Notes under the pieces: model-generated
Told to the model about the DNA's origin: nothing
Database searches by the model: none
What the model saw: only the letters and a program-made list of their open reading frames with translations
Program-made: the position numbers and the translations under genes
Part shown: in pieces, positions 35,486 to 47,972 of the stretch
Position numbering within the stretch: position 1 is the first letter of the stretch
Layout of the letters: every line of letters begins with the position of its first letter
Assembly: GCA_015680685.1 (NCBI GenBank)
Contig: MNCI01029688.1
Span: 423,229 to 487,228 of the forward strand
Source of the DNA: Gnetum montanum
Taxonomy: Eukaryota; Streptophyta; Gnetopsida; Gnetales; Gnetaceae
DNA: 64,000 bases
Direction of reading: 5' to 3'

Positions 35486-36908
35486 GTTCACAATGCACCA
35501 CCTCCTAGCTCACACATGTGACCTTGTGAACGAGTTAGCATGTACATCTTCAAGTTTCCTAGACAACATGGGGTGGGACATTGCAGTTCTAGAATGAAGT
35601 TCACGTCACCAAGAAAAAACCCTATGGGACACATGTAGCATCATCATCCCTGGAATCTTGCTAATCCTCCAAATTTGTTGTTTAACATCTTGCTAACCTT
35701 CTAGAGCTACCACTACCACTGCCAATCATTTTGGTCATAGCTTTCACCATCAGCATTTACTGCTGGAGTCCCAGCACTATTGTGGCCTAGCCATAATGCT
35801 GCCATCCTCCAGCCCTCACCATTGTTAGAGTTTCAAAAACCATTCAATTGTCAGGCTTCCCACCTTACAGCTAGATTTCATGATGCTTGCCTTTGGTAGG
35901 GATTCTTGAGCATCTGCATCATCAATGCTCCTAGCCTCTTCAATGCTCATTCCTAGCAAGGCTGCTAAAAATTTCTAGCCTGCCATTGCTAAAACCTATT
36001 CTAGCCTTCTTTCTTTGGACATTGCACATGTTAGACATAACACTTGCCATCCTGGTAGTGTCCTGGGCAAGGAGGACTTTGCCCCCACTTCACATGATGG
36101 TTGTTTTTCTTGGTTTTCTCTTTGTTGTGTTTGCAGGATAAAAGCCGAGATGGCATTGTTCAAAAATACATTCACCATGAGAAAAAGGCACTACATTATT
36201 CCAAAGTACTTACTTTGATTAGCCTAGCTACTTGAGAGTGCATATCCTACTCTCCCTTTGGACAACTTAATCTCCATTCCCTATACTTACAATTTTCAAT
36301 ATCTTTTTCACAATCTTTCCCAATGCACATAAAGCCATCTACTATGTCCAACCACCAGGTCCATGATGGACGTAACACAACTCGTCCCATGGGAAGTCTC
36401 TATAGGTAAGTCAAAGCCCCACATGAATGTAACACAACTCATTCCAGGGAGGAAACACCTATCCTATAGCGATGACACAATTGCCTTCAAATGAATATGG
36501 GTGTGCAATAAAAAAAACCATAAAACACGAAAGCTCAATAAAAAGGAAAAATGCCCAAAATAAATGGCATAATAGTTGCTTTGCAATCATTTCAACTATA
36601 GATCAATCATCTCTAAGAACTTTGATAAGAGGTCAAGATCCAAAGAGAAAGACACACATGTGTGCTGACTCCCTCACAAGAATTCTGATGAGGGATCACA
36701 CTATGGAAATCACTCTGATGATAATGCATCCTATGCCTAATTACTTCAAACCCATCCCCTTTTCCTATCATGCTCAGCCCTCCTAGCACTCCCAAGCTTA
36801 GAAAAGCATTATCTCAGCAAGCACTGACAAATGGTGTGGGTGTCACATTCATTATGGTGTTTTGTGTTCTTTGTTAACGTCTCTCAAGTAGATACTCTAG
36901 ACGCAAAC
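35486..36908 (+). other. Element C 3' non-coding tail
   Basis: No protein recognised. An acceptor-like TTCTCTTTGTTGTGTTTGCAG ends at 36136, followed by GATAAAAGCCGAG and ATG 36150; A has GTATTTGTAG|GATGAAGC at the equivalent place (8916). The last part (36830-36908) matches the pre-PPT sequence of A and B. Confidence 0.5.
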
Positions 36909-36919
36909 AAAGAGGGGCC
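36909..36919 (+). promoter_or_regulatory. Polypurine tract of element C
   Basis: AAAGAGGGGCC two bases before the 3' LTR start at 36922. Confidence 0.8.
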
Positions 36920-36921
36920 AT

Positions 36922-39331
36922 TGAAATACCATCAATTTCAGGACTCTCATGATTTAGCATAGTCCCAAAATTTGGGAAAGAATCTCTACAGGCGCAATGT
37001 CATGCTGGACCATCCAAACAACATGGCACCCTAGAAGTCCTAATTCCTGTGAAGCCGCTTCTAAGCCTACCTACCACCCTTTGCAACATAGTCAATGTAG
37101 CATCCAACCATGAGGCTAGTTTGCATGAAAGAGGTGCTAGGAATAGATTATACATTCTAGAAAATTTTCTATCTCCTAGGCTAACAAGCTTGCTACACTC
37201 TCTAGTTTGCCTAGCCTAATACATGACTCGATTGATAGTCTACCTAGGGACCATGCTAGGAGCTATCAGAGGTGTTTAGGATGGACTAAACAATTTGGAA
37301 AATTTTCTAATGGTGGAACCTGCTACACTACACTATGTTGCACAACGTAGTAGGCAATGTGGGACCAATCAAATGCACCAAAGATATAGTTGACATTGAT
37401 TCAACCCCTCGAGATACCCACCCCACTTCATCCTTGAAGCATGATTAGTATGACATAGGAGAATGTGGAAAATTTCATTAGGAATCATTTCCATTTGAGT
37501 GTTATGCTATGCTATGCTACACAGCGTAGCAAGGTTCTAGTGAGATGATACTTTTGCTTAGATTGGTTTGATGAAGTAAACAAAATTTTCCATGCCTTAA
37601 TCATCAAAAATGCTTGTTCTACTGACACTGTAGGACATGACCAACATCTCATGATAAAACATTTGCAAAGTGAGTCAAAATTCAGGCCAAAATGGATGCT
37701 ACATTGTCCTATGCTACATAGCATAGCACATTGTAGTAGGGTCAAAATGCATGAAGGTCCTCCACCAAGTTGCTCTAGCAAAAGGGTTTACACTTGGCCA
37801 TTCTCTGACCTCCAAGACTTCCTATGCTTCTTTGACCAATCAAATCTCTTGACAAAGAATTGTAGATTAAGCAAGAATTCATGTCACACTAGGTGCTACA
37901 CTACATAGAGTAGCATAGCATAGTAGGGACATCGAGGCTAAAAATTGTCCCAGGAATGAAACCGAGAAGTATCAGGTTTCTTCAACATAAAAGGTGTAAT
38001 GGTTGTTTACTGAGATAGCTTTCCTAGCTAGGCCTCAGAGGGGTATTTTCAATTTTTGCATAAGATTTGTCTCAAAACTAGCTGCTACACTATGCTACAC
38101 TACACAGCATAGCACAATAGAGCATGTGGGCATTCATGCTACTCTACTACACTAAGTAGTATAACACTTGAAAAGATGCATCGGGATGTCTCTAGTAGGT
38201 CCAGAACATAATTGGCCATGTTCACTTCTATTCTAGCATCTCCTTGATAGACAAGATCATTAGTTTTCTTTGTTTTGCACCCCCATATTGATTCCTAAAG
38301 TTGTCCCTACACTTGACCCTACTCGCAAGAGGAGGGAAGATGTAGTCCTAGAGCATGGGCTTCACTTTGCATTTGTTAGTATTTTTTGTAAAATAATGGT
38401 AGTTACCTAAATTCTGGCACATGTAGTTTGAATAGTATGGTCATGGCTTAGTAGGCTTCACTTCTACTGTCGTCTCCACTTAGCATAACACTGCAGCGTA
38501 GCACATCAGTGTAACACTGCAGTGTAGCACTACATGATAGCATGGCACATCTACATTTGCACCTTGTGGGACCTAGGATACATGGCATCCAAACTATGTC
38601 TTTCTCCTACTCTTAGCTCTACAAATACCCCAGTGAACAATGTTCAAGGGGTTGGATTTTGGAAATTACCTTTCTTATGGTTGGCTTTTCGATTTGGATT
38701 TTTTGCGATTGACTTCTAGAGATTGGCATTTTGGAAATTGGCTTTGGTGAGGAGATTGGAAAGTAGAATGTTGATGAATAGAAAATCTTTGCAACAACAC
38801 CTCCTGGATCTCTCCTCAACCTAGTGTAAAATCCCAACAAGCACTAGTTCATTAGTTCCTATTAGTAGACCATTGGCAGCAGTCCAGGAGCTGTGACCAT
38901 ACCATTTCGTTGTTAGTTGTGCCTATCCAACACTGTACATTAGCTGTACACCTTCTTCAGCTAAACAAAAGTCCAATCCCCTGATTTTGGGGTAGTGCAT
39001 TCTCTCACTTAAGCTCATTTTATTTCATTATATCATATATCTTGCATCATTGTGCATTCGGTTAACATTTACTACCTAGTTACACATTCTGCTATGCTTT
39101 TATTATTCTGTGTGCCATGATTTTCTTCACCTCAATCTCCACGTGTAAAATTTTGAAACCATTGTTCATGAAAGGTTATTTTACACCATGTAAGTCCTTG
39201 TCTTATAGAATAGACCATTCAAGGCACCCCATTTCTATTTTTTCTAGCATGGCCCTCGCATGGATTTGAGGTTAGGCTATACACCCAGTAACCTCTCGGT
39301 GTTCCAGCCACCAACATTTTCAAACGTTACA
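36922..39331 (+). repeat. Element C 3' LTR (2410 bp)
   Basis: Pairs with 13595-15963 along its full length, including the ~200-bp spaced near-palindromes and a TACAAATA box near 38618. Ends CAAACGTTACA. The two LTRs differ at many positions, mostly C/T and G/A, so insertion is old. Confidence 0.9.
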
Positions 39332-39336
39332 ATGAT
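39332..39336. repeat. Target-site duplication of element C, right copy (ATGAT)
   Basis: Exact match to 13590-13594. Confidence 0.9.
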
Positions 39337-39584
39337 TTCATTGTGTACAATTTCAAAAATAATTGTTATATTTTAAGTGCATCATTTCATATATTTTCAT
39401 ATTTTTATACTTTAATTACACCCCCATTTTGCACTCCCCTAGGTCCTTTGGTGATCTACCAAATCATCCAAGGCATCCTGAATCCCATTTTTTTCTTGCA
39501 AAGGCCTTAGGGGATTTGCATTTAAGGATATTTATGGCTGATAATCCTTAGTTTCTCTAGTAATCAAGATTTTGTGTTGCAATA
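39337..39584 (+). repeat. Element B 5' LTR, second part
   Basis: Continuation of the B LTR after element C; aligns with the last part of the A LTR (TAGGTCCTTTGGTGATCTAC, TCATCCAAGGCATCCTGAAT, GCAAAGGCC.TAGGGGATT). Total B LTR length is about 1444 bp without C. Ends GCAATA. Confidence 0.75.
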
Positions 39585-39590
39585 GTTTCT

Positions 39591-39606
39591 TGGCACTAGG
39601 AGGACC
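39591..39606 (+). promoter_or_regulatory. Primer-binding site of element B
   Basis: TGGCACTAGGAGGACC, six bases after the LTR, corresponding to the C site TGGTGCTAGAAGAAGGGCC. Confidence 0.7.
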
Positions 39607-39611
39607 TCTAC

Positions 39612-40634
39612 CTAATTTCTATAGCCAAATTTTATTTCCCCCATAGCCAACATTGCATACCTACTGGAAATTTCTGATTTTTGTAGTAAGAACCTTAAAA
39701 TCTCCTTTGAAAACCCAATGTTTCCCCTCATCCCCTTGTAGTAGAAAGCGTAGTGCTGAAGTTGTAGGTGATTGGGTATTGAGCTTTTCAACATCTACTA
39801 TGAATTTTAGCAATCAACACCAACATTGAACACCCACACACCAACATTCCACCTTAGCCAAAACTCTCATTTCAAAACCAACATTTCCATCCTCATCAAC
39901 CAAAAGTACTTTTCCCTTCCTTTGTTGTTGAATTTGGATAGTTTCTAAAATCATTTTTAGAAAGTTGCAAGTTTCTATTTTGGCTGTCCCACTTTCCCTC
40001 CTTTCACCAATGTTGATTTTAGAAGGTTTTAGATCCCCCATCTCACCTCCTCTTACCCCCTCCCCCCCTTACCATGCTTAGGGGTGTGATAGCTAGGAGA
40101 CCAATGTGGGTGAAGCTTGATCCCAATGTTCTTAGCTTGCCATTTTTGGTAAAGGGGTAAACCGCCCTACCCCCCACTTAATACTTATAGTAAATAATCT
40201 ATTTTTAATCATTTTTGCCTATTTTCATAGGATTTAAACCTCAGAATAATTATAAATGTCAAAATTTACATTCTTTCTCCACTTCTTTAATATCTTTCAC
40301 CCCTTTTTTTAACAATATTGGATTTCTAAGGTGTGAGATCCTCCCATCTCAACCCCTCTTTACCCCTTCTCATATCCAGTGATGTAATAGTTGGAAAGCT
40401 AGCATGAGCATTAGGGAGTGTGACAACTAAAACGTTAGCATGGGTAAATTTTTCTATCACCTTTGCACCTTTCCATTTTCGGTAAGGAAGCCTAACTTCC
40501 TTTACCCTCTACTTGATATTTTTAGTAACTACCATATTTTTGACTATTTTTCCTTCCTTCATTTTCACTTTATGAAATCTACTATAATTTTTTATTTTCA
40601 TAGCCTATCTTGAGTAGTTCCCATTAAAATAAAC
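39612..40634 (+). other. Element B leader
   Basis: About 1 kb between PBS and gag without a gene. Contains a degenerate direct duplication of about 200 bp (near 40040-40230 and 40345-40560), both copies with CCTACTTGATAYTTTTAGTAA- and ATTTTTGMCTATTTT-like words. The candidate splice donor of element C is not conserved here. Confidence 0.5.
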
Positions 40635-42446
40635 ATGTCTCTCGCACAATCAACTAAGTTTCCTTACAACTACAATGATAGTAGGTTAGATCAATAGGTC
40701 ATGAGGCTCTATGACCCCAAAGACCTTGCCATCATGGAATGTAGGAGATCTTTGAGAGTTAGAGGGGAGAGTCATGATTTTGTAGCCATAAATGAAGGTC
40801 ATTATAACTTCATTTGTGCTAAAATATAGGTAGGCATGCTAATTCCATGAATTAAAGTTTAGGCCAAAAGGGAGTTTGATCTCATACATAGAAGTGGAAA
40901 AGAATACATCCCTTCCCCATATGATCAAATTTTCCTAACTAACATCTATGATAGCATCCTAGCCCAAATGATTTTCATGGAAGAAGAAGATGAAAAGCAT
41001 AGCTCTAAAGAACAACATGAAGAGGAGGATGAATTTAAGATAGAATCTGAGCCTAAAGACATCTTGGGAGGATTGTCTCACCAAACATCCCCCAAGGTAA
41101 CAAAGCTTTTCCTTAATGCTTTTGTTTTCTCCATGGACATGGTGCCACCATCTTCCACTTCTTCTTACCCTACTATGGTGGACTTCACACTTGTTATATC
41201 CATACATAAAACTCAAGAAATGCCACAAATAACAAATCATAATATATTGATGTCATTCACAATACAATATTGATATATAAAACCATCAATGTTGGCTTTT
41301 ACTACCATAAATATACTAACTACACATATGGGATCCACTATGAGTCCTAAGAAACACAATGGTTACATACCCCCTTTATGATTTTTGTGCCTTAAGTACT
41401 GGCAAAATTTCCATTTTCTTTGTTTGGTCCATAAGTCATGATCATAACATAACCCCTTCCTTCTTTCATGAAACCTATAGTGAGGCCACAAGTCTTACAA
41501 TTGATGGCACAACCATATGTGTAGGCCTCATAGCCAAAAAGACCATCATAGGGCATAGACCAATCCTTCCAAATGATCCAAGACCTACAAAGGAGTTAAA
41601 GAGGCTTAAAGCCTCTACATCCCAAAGTGTAAAGATCATGAACTTCTACTAGGATGATTCTATCAATCATGTGCTACCACCTTTGACACTCCCTCCTGGT
41701 GTCCTTGTCCTTTGTTTTACCAAATAAAATGAAGAAGATGACCCTAATGCTCATCTTATAACTTTAGATCTAAGTGCTTGCTATTGTAGCCATGGCCTCA
41801 TACCTTCATGAGGTTTATTCCTATGTCCTTGGTTGGGAAAGTGCTTGATTGGTACTAAGCATTACCTAGAGGATCCATATCATCCCTTGAAGACTTGATA
41901 GCTCAAGTCATTAATCACTTCAAGTATAACTTAAAGTTCGACACCATGCTTAACTAGCTCATGGAGGTCAAGTGATGATTTCATGAGCCCATACAGAAGT
42001 TCATCCAATGATGGAATGAACTCTTAAAAAAAATACTAGAGCACATAGCTCAAACTCACCTTTTGGCTATACTTAAAGGGATAGTTAATGACTTTATTAA
42101 GTCTAAAATTTACTACTTTGACCCACTATTACTTAGCCAAGAATTATTTGAAACCAAGAATATAGAAGATGTTACAGAGACTAGTCATGACCAAACCTAT
42201 GTAACATACAAAAACCAACATATGCAGAAAGACAAGAAGAAAGGTAAACATAGCAATATGACTGTAGCAACTACAAACACCAAGACCACTAGCGAAGGAC
42301 TAAGGACTAATCCACCTAATGTCCCCACAAATAATAACTATGACAACCAACCCTTGGCCTTTGTGGCCACTACATTGAAAATGACTAAACCTAATTTTGA
42401 ATGGAAGGACATGTCTAAATATACTACACTACCATTAAAACCATGA
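40635..42446 (+). pseudogene. Element B gag
   Basis: ATG 40635 begins MSLAQSTKFPYNYNDSRLDQ (the last residue assumed from context before a TAG). The frame runs about 210 codons with few stops, through MRLYDPKDLAIMECRRSLRV, GHYNFICAK, SGKEYIPSPYDQIFLTNIYD and an acidic stretch (41030-41060). The capsid part (41740-42200) is frameshifted but keeps DDPNAHLI, the pair AILKGIVNDFIKSKIYYF and the Lys-rich QKDKKKGKHS segment, parallel to C gag. It would form the particle core. Dead by stops and frameshifts. Confidence 0.8.
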
Positions 42447-43033
42447 GAATTGTTAGATCAACTATTGAAAAGTGGACATATCCAATACAAACAAATGTTT
42501 GAAGCTTCTTGAAATAAACATGATAGACTCTATGAAATAGCCAAGGATCCCACTAGAGCAATGATAGATGAACCACTGCTAACTAAATACTTCAAGATAG
42601 ATCACATTTTCCACTATTACCAACTACCCAATGATGACACAAACTTCTACCTTACACTGAGGGATAACTTGAAGAAGATGATAAATAGGGGAGAGTTGGT
42701 TCTCAATGCATCTAACCCTATCCAACCTCAAAATTGATCAATCAAATTGTACAAATATTTTTTGAATGCTAACAATGCTACATATATCATATCAACATTC
42801 AACATAGATGGTAATGAAATATCTTGAAGAGAACCATTTGTGATTTGTGTTCCTCCTTATGGTGAAAGGACTTCCTTAGCTCCCACTAGATTAAGATCCC
42901 CTTTTTTTGTAAGAGTTTCATCACAAATACCTCCTAAGAAACCATTTATCATCAGGGTACCCCAACATCTCCAAGGAAGGGAAGTCAACATCTCCAACAT
43001 TTTGTGATAATGAATTTAAGGTTAATCCCAAAA

Positions 43034-43350
43034 ATGGTGAGATTACTAGTGCTCCTCTATTCATAACCATATTCATATGGAAGTTTAAGGTTCATTAGGT
43101 GCATGTAGATGATGGTTCAACTACTAACGTTATCCTATGCACCATCATTGAATGATTAGGCTTGATAGAACAAATACAGGAAACATCAATAGCTACTCTC
43201 AAGTCTTTCAAAAGATCAAGGGTTACTATCAAGGGGTCCATCTCCTTAGATTTTATAGTAGGAGAGCAAGCCCCCATGAATGCAAATTTCTTGGTGATAG
43301 AGGAGACACTTGGGTTTAACCTTATCCTAGGAAGACCTTGTTTAGCTTAG
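43034..43350 (+). pseudogene. Element B protease
   Basis: VHVDDGSTTNVI (catalytic Asp-Asp-Gly variant as in C) at about 43100, followed after a TGA by LGLIEQIQE, TIKGSISLDFIVG and FNLILGRPCLA ending 43350. Clearly homologous to C protease at 19871-20158. One in-frame stop. Confidence 0.8.
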
Positions 43351-43994
43351 TTATGAGCTATGTATTCTCCCATCCATCATGATATTCACCTTTTTTATGA
43401 GGGAGGTGAGATCATCATTCATGATGATAATGCAATGCCCCTAGCTATTAAAAATGTGGACATAGGATAGGGGTTCAAAGTGGACTTTCAATAAGAAACC
43501 CCCAAGAATAATAACCAACAACCAAAGACAGAGAAGAAAACCAATAACAACAATGATGGGCAAAAAGATGAATTATGGGATGAACTTCCATTTAACATCA
43601 TTAGTGAAGACAATGGTGGATACAAAAAATGTGTAGAGTAGACCTTACTCATTCCCTAATATTTCAAAAATTAGGAAGAGTTTGTACAAAAGAAGCACCC
43701 CTTGACCCTTTCACACCATGTCTCAATAGCCATGTTCCTATAACCATGTAGCCAATAGCCATGTAACTTAGCCTCTCTTTTCCAATTTTTTATGCTCATT
43801 TGTCCATTTTATTTTACTCTTCATACAAGTAGCCTAGATTTATACTTTCATTTGTATTTTACTTATGTATTCAACCTTTATTTTTCATTTCTTTAATACA
43901 TAATAAAAACAAAAATTAGTACAAAAGAATCACAAAGTTGGAAAAAAACCATATGAAAAGGAAAATTTTTTACCCAAAAACAATAAGACTCTAA

Positions 43995-44312
43995 GGATCT
44001 GCCATGGCCTAAAACTAGCAAACCCATGACCTACTATGGCCTTAAACTAGCATTATAGCCTATTGAGGCCTTAAACTGATGATATGGATTTTTGAGGCCT
44101 TAAACTAGCATTATGGCATGCCAAGGCCTTAAACCAATATTATGGCCTACCAAGGCCTTAAACTGACATCACAGTCAGCTAAGACTTTAAATTAGCATTG
44201 TAATCTACTAGGACTTTAAACTAGCATCGTAGTCTACTATGACTTTAAATAAGTATTACAGTCTACTATAACTCTAAACTAGCATCGTGGCCCATCATGG
44301 CCTTAAAATAGT
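43995..44312 (+). repeat. CTTAAACTAGC minisatellite, element B, after protease
   Basis: Ten units of 31-32 bp, for example CTACCAAGGCCTTAAACTGA, the clearest array in the window. Confidence 0.85.
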
Positions 44313-44688
44313 GATAAATGTAGAGCCTATCATGCCTTTTCTTTTATTAACAAAACAAAAAAAAATTGGCAAGTAACCCATCCCTATTCATAATCTTACA
44401 ATTCCAACCATAGCCAATGTAGCCATATTCCACATAAATATTTTCAATACTTGTAGCCTTAGAAAGTTAAAACAATAAAGCAATCAACAACATATATAGT
44501 TAAAACCAAATTTGAAACTTAAAACTTTAAACATCTTTAAATAAAATAATATAGACATGGCTACATTGTGTAACATAAATGTTAAAACTATCAATCATAA
44601 ATAATGAAATGTCTACAATTCAAGTGTTGGCTAACATGAGACAGACAATGTCAAGCATAAACTGAAACAAATAATAATGACTATCACA

Positions 44689-45745
44689 TCAGGCATCTGA
44701 TGGTGCTAAGGAGGCATCCAATGGAGGTGGTGGTGCTACATCATTAGCATCATTTCCTACACCACTAGGGCCACACACATCATAAAATGCCTATAAGATA
44801 TAAATACACATCCAATTAGTGATCATGATAACCAAAATCATAACATGAACTTGGTAGAACAAAACAAATAAAACTAAAAAGAAAAAAAAACTAAAGCTTG
44901 AAAAAATGCAAGACATCAAGGTCATCATACATATGGAGAATTTGGCTCTTGGGGAAGATGATGAAGGCCAATCTCCAAACATTGGAGAATCTAGTCTTCT
45001 ATCATATTGGCCCAATTAATGTGCTCTAAATTGATGCCAGTGAGGATGTTGGTTCTATCCACACCCATCCATGATGGAGGCTCAATGAGATTAAAGCCTT
45101 AGAAATCTCATTTGTAGCTATGATGATCTATGATGTAAGAGACTCAACCACTCTCAAAGTGCTTTCAAAGAGGTTAAAAGAACTCTTAGCCTAAATGCCC
45201 TGAATAAACATCTCTCTCTTTTGTCATTCAGTTGTCTCCTTCTTTCGCAATTTCAAATAGGCATCTCAATCAATTTTATACCTGTTCTTGTGGTTCCTTT
45301 GGGTCTTACCCCACTTGAAGACCCAACAACAATAATCTCTCTAATCCTATGCCTTTTGAGAGATCAAGTCCATCTATAATTGTTGGTCATGTAACTCCTA
45401 AGAAAAAGTGATATTATCATGGATAGTGCACCAATAGTGGGCCCACATGATCTCTTTGGTCCTTAAGATCCCTAAGTTCTCTACTTTGGCATCCGTGAAG
45501 GTCTCATGCTCCTTGAGATCCTAGATCCTCTCAACTTGCCTTTTATTTTTCTTCTTCAAGGCCATAACTTGTTCCCATAGGGATTCGTTAGACCTTTGAA
45601 TCTCCCATAAAGCTTTAGCGCATGAAACTACTAGATCAATGATAGTTTCATAAAGCTTCAAGGGGACATGTGTGGTGTAATAAGGAAGTTTAGGTAAGGA
45701 ATCAAGCTCGGTGTGCTGGGTTGGATCCCATGTGACTAACAGCAC
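44689..45745 (-). pseudogene. Element B antisense gene, C-terminal part
   Basis: Minus-strand exon 45735-45521 follows an acceptor-like CTTTTAGTGCTGTTAG and reads TWDPTQHTELDSLPKLPYYT, then ALWEIQRSNESLWEQVMALK with a Lys-rich helix, homologous to C at 21663-21899. The last segment reads DVCGPSGVGNDANDVAPPPP and ends LAPSDA with a TGA at 44691-44689; C ends with a similar GPSGARDED. The N-terminal half present in C (MANVPPP...) was not found in B. Function unknown; predicted helical, charged. Confidence 0.65.
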
Positions 45746-46049
45746 TAAAAGAACAAAAGAAAAATGATAATGAGTATATTATCAAAAACTTTTCTAGATT
45801 GGACATTATAACCAAAATTAACATAACAAAAAACATCACAACCAAAATTATTCCTTACGTTAAAACATGCATTTAGAAAAAGCATCAAAACATAGAAAAA
45901 GTGACCATAATAGACATAAATAAGAAAACTTACTAAAAATAGTAAAAGGATCTTTTCTTCAAAAAGCACACAAAAAAATATACAACATAATTTGTAATCC
46001 CTAGAAGCATGGGGGTTAACAATTCCAACCATGACAACCACATCCATCC

Positions 46050-46818
46050 TTAAAGGGATAAAGTGCTACAACCAAATTTAGACCAAGTAGCATAGCCTTG
46101 CCATAAAATTCATAAAAAATTCATCTTGGCTTTGATCTTAGTGATTCCACCATGGAAGGAACCCTAAAATCATGAACTTTCTATTCATGGCCATTGCAAC
46201 CCAAAAACATGTAACCATTCTTGCACAAAACGTAGCCAAAAATCTTATTTACCAAGGTGAAAATAGCAAAATAACCCTAGATCCACATGAAAATAGCCAA
46301 AACATGATTTTGGATTTCATTATAAATCAATTTTATTGATGGATTTTGACTATATTTGAAAAAAATATCCTATTACTACTGAGAGAAAACAACAAAAATG
46401 GCTAGAACACTATGAAAAATGCAAAAAATGGCCTACCTTGGAATTGATGAGGAGGTCCCTTGGAAGGAAACAACCTTAGGAAAGGTGGAGATCCTTTTGG
46501 TAGCCTCATTTTATGCTTGTATGTGTGGATTTTTGCTGTTTTTCTTCATGATGAATGCCTAATTTTGGAAGGAGGCTTGAAATTTGAAGGGAGAAAATCC
46601 TCAACACTGGCCAAGAGAAGGAGGAAGAGCTTCAATGCTGAGATTCTACAAGATCAACTACAAGAATGGATGCCAAGGCTCTCCTCCATTTCATTGGTTG
46701 ATAGAATGGTGATTTGTGATGAGTTTTTGTAAGTTTTAACATTAAAAATCCATTAAATCCAACATTTCCACTTCAAAATCCCACTTCCTAATTTTGTATA
46801 TGACAACTCTACATACAC

Positions 46819-46820
<2 letters not shown>
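46050..46820. other. Element B spacer, no recognised gene
   Basis: A plus-strand frame 46460-46732 (90 codons) is open but unlike anything recognised; minus-strand traces of the antisense gene may be present but are too weak to call. Confidence 0.35.

Positions 46821-46873
<53 letters not shown>
46821..46873. repeat. (GA)n microsatellite
   Basis: About 26 perfect GA dinucleotides inside element B. Confidence 0.98.
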
Positions 46874-46874
<1 letters not shown>

Positions 46875-47819
46875 AAGAAAGTATCCTTCATGCTCGGAGT
46901 GAAGGGGAGGAAATAGCAACTACCTTTGTTTTTTTCTAATTTTTTATTTTTTTAAATCCGTAAAACCATGGGCCCCACCTTGTGCCCTCACACATGCTAT
47001 TCTTTGGGTTGGTAGCTATGTCAACATTGGGGTTTTGATCTCTTCAACACATAGAACCATACCAAAGCCTCAACCATCATTCATCCACATTGGGAGTATC
47101 ATACTCAATGTGGAAGCATGTCTTCCACCCCTTTAAAAACATAAAAGCTAACTTTCTAGCCATTTTTAGTAGATTCAACATGCACCATTCAACCCCAAGC
47201 TTTGAAAGGGGATCAAAATTTTAGTATCCTTGGATGTATCCCCTAGCTTACCACCTAGGGGGGGGCATGTTTAGTATGGAAAAAAGTGAGGTATCCACAT
47301 TCATACCCCTCACTCCACATCAGACCTATATCTGACCCCCAAAAGGGGTCCACATGACCAAGAGTCTATCCAAATTGCTTCTAAGAACCCCTAAACCTTA
47401 GAAACCCTAGTTAAAAGTGGTTAAAAGCTTTCAATTTTGTGGTTCCATACTAGGAGGAGGCCTCATCTATGATAGGCACCTTGACCCTAGGATAGATGGA
47501 AAGGAGGTAGCACAAAATTCCATAAATGAACCACCTACCTATATAAATCGACCATCTAGTTATCATGATTGACCGTTATACTCTTGTACAACCTCCAATA
47601 GCCTAGCTCTTGCATTTAAAAAAAATAATTTGCAACCTTGTGTCATACCTCATGTTAGTAAACCCCACTTCCATGTCATTTGGTGTGGGGCTAACATGGA
47701 AGTTTAAAGGGCTATAACATAAAAATCCTCTTTCCCAACCTCTAGTGACCATAGCTCTTGCATTGAGAGCCTTATTTTCCCTTAAAGGTTGACTATTTTA
47801 GAAAATTTTGATCCCCTTG

Positions 47820-47972
47820 AAGGTTACCCCCTTGTTTCCACACTAAGCATTGACAACCTTGCACTAAGCTCCAATAGTCAATAACCCCCTTTGATTCTCA
47901 TCTCTTTGGTTCTTAATCCCTAACACACCGCCTTGGAGGGGGAGCTTAGTGTGGAAACAAGGGGGTAACCTT
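47820..47972. repeat. 28-bp perfect inverted repeat
   Basis: Arms 47820-47847 and 47945-47972 are exact reverse complements (AAGGTTACCCCCTTGTTTCC... against ...GGAAACAAGGGGGTAACCTT), loop 97 bases. The right arm is the first unit of the 190-bp array, so the left arm is an inverted unit fragment. Confidence 0.9.

Larger units (their letters stand above)
13595..39331 (+). mobile_element. Element C: large non-autonomous Tat-like retrotransposon, with N nested inside
   Basis: LTRs 13595-15963 and 36922-39331, start TGAAA and end TTACA, flanked by the identical 5-bp duplication ATGAT. PBS 15969-15987 and PPT 36909-36919 sit at the expected places. Without N it is about 17.7 kb. Internal order: leader with splice donor, gag, protease, minisatellite, antisense gene (split by N), CGTAGC-rich repeat, minisatellite, RT ending at about 35090, minisatellite, non-coding tail. 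RNase H and integrase are absent, so it would need a helper such as the A/B type. Confidence 0.9.

Noticed and set aside
46460-46732. 90-codon plus-strand frame near the B antisense gene
   Set aside because: No similarity recognised and no conservation with C or A; kept only as part of the spacer description.
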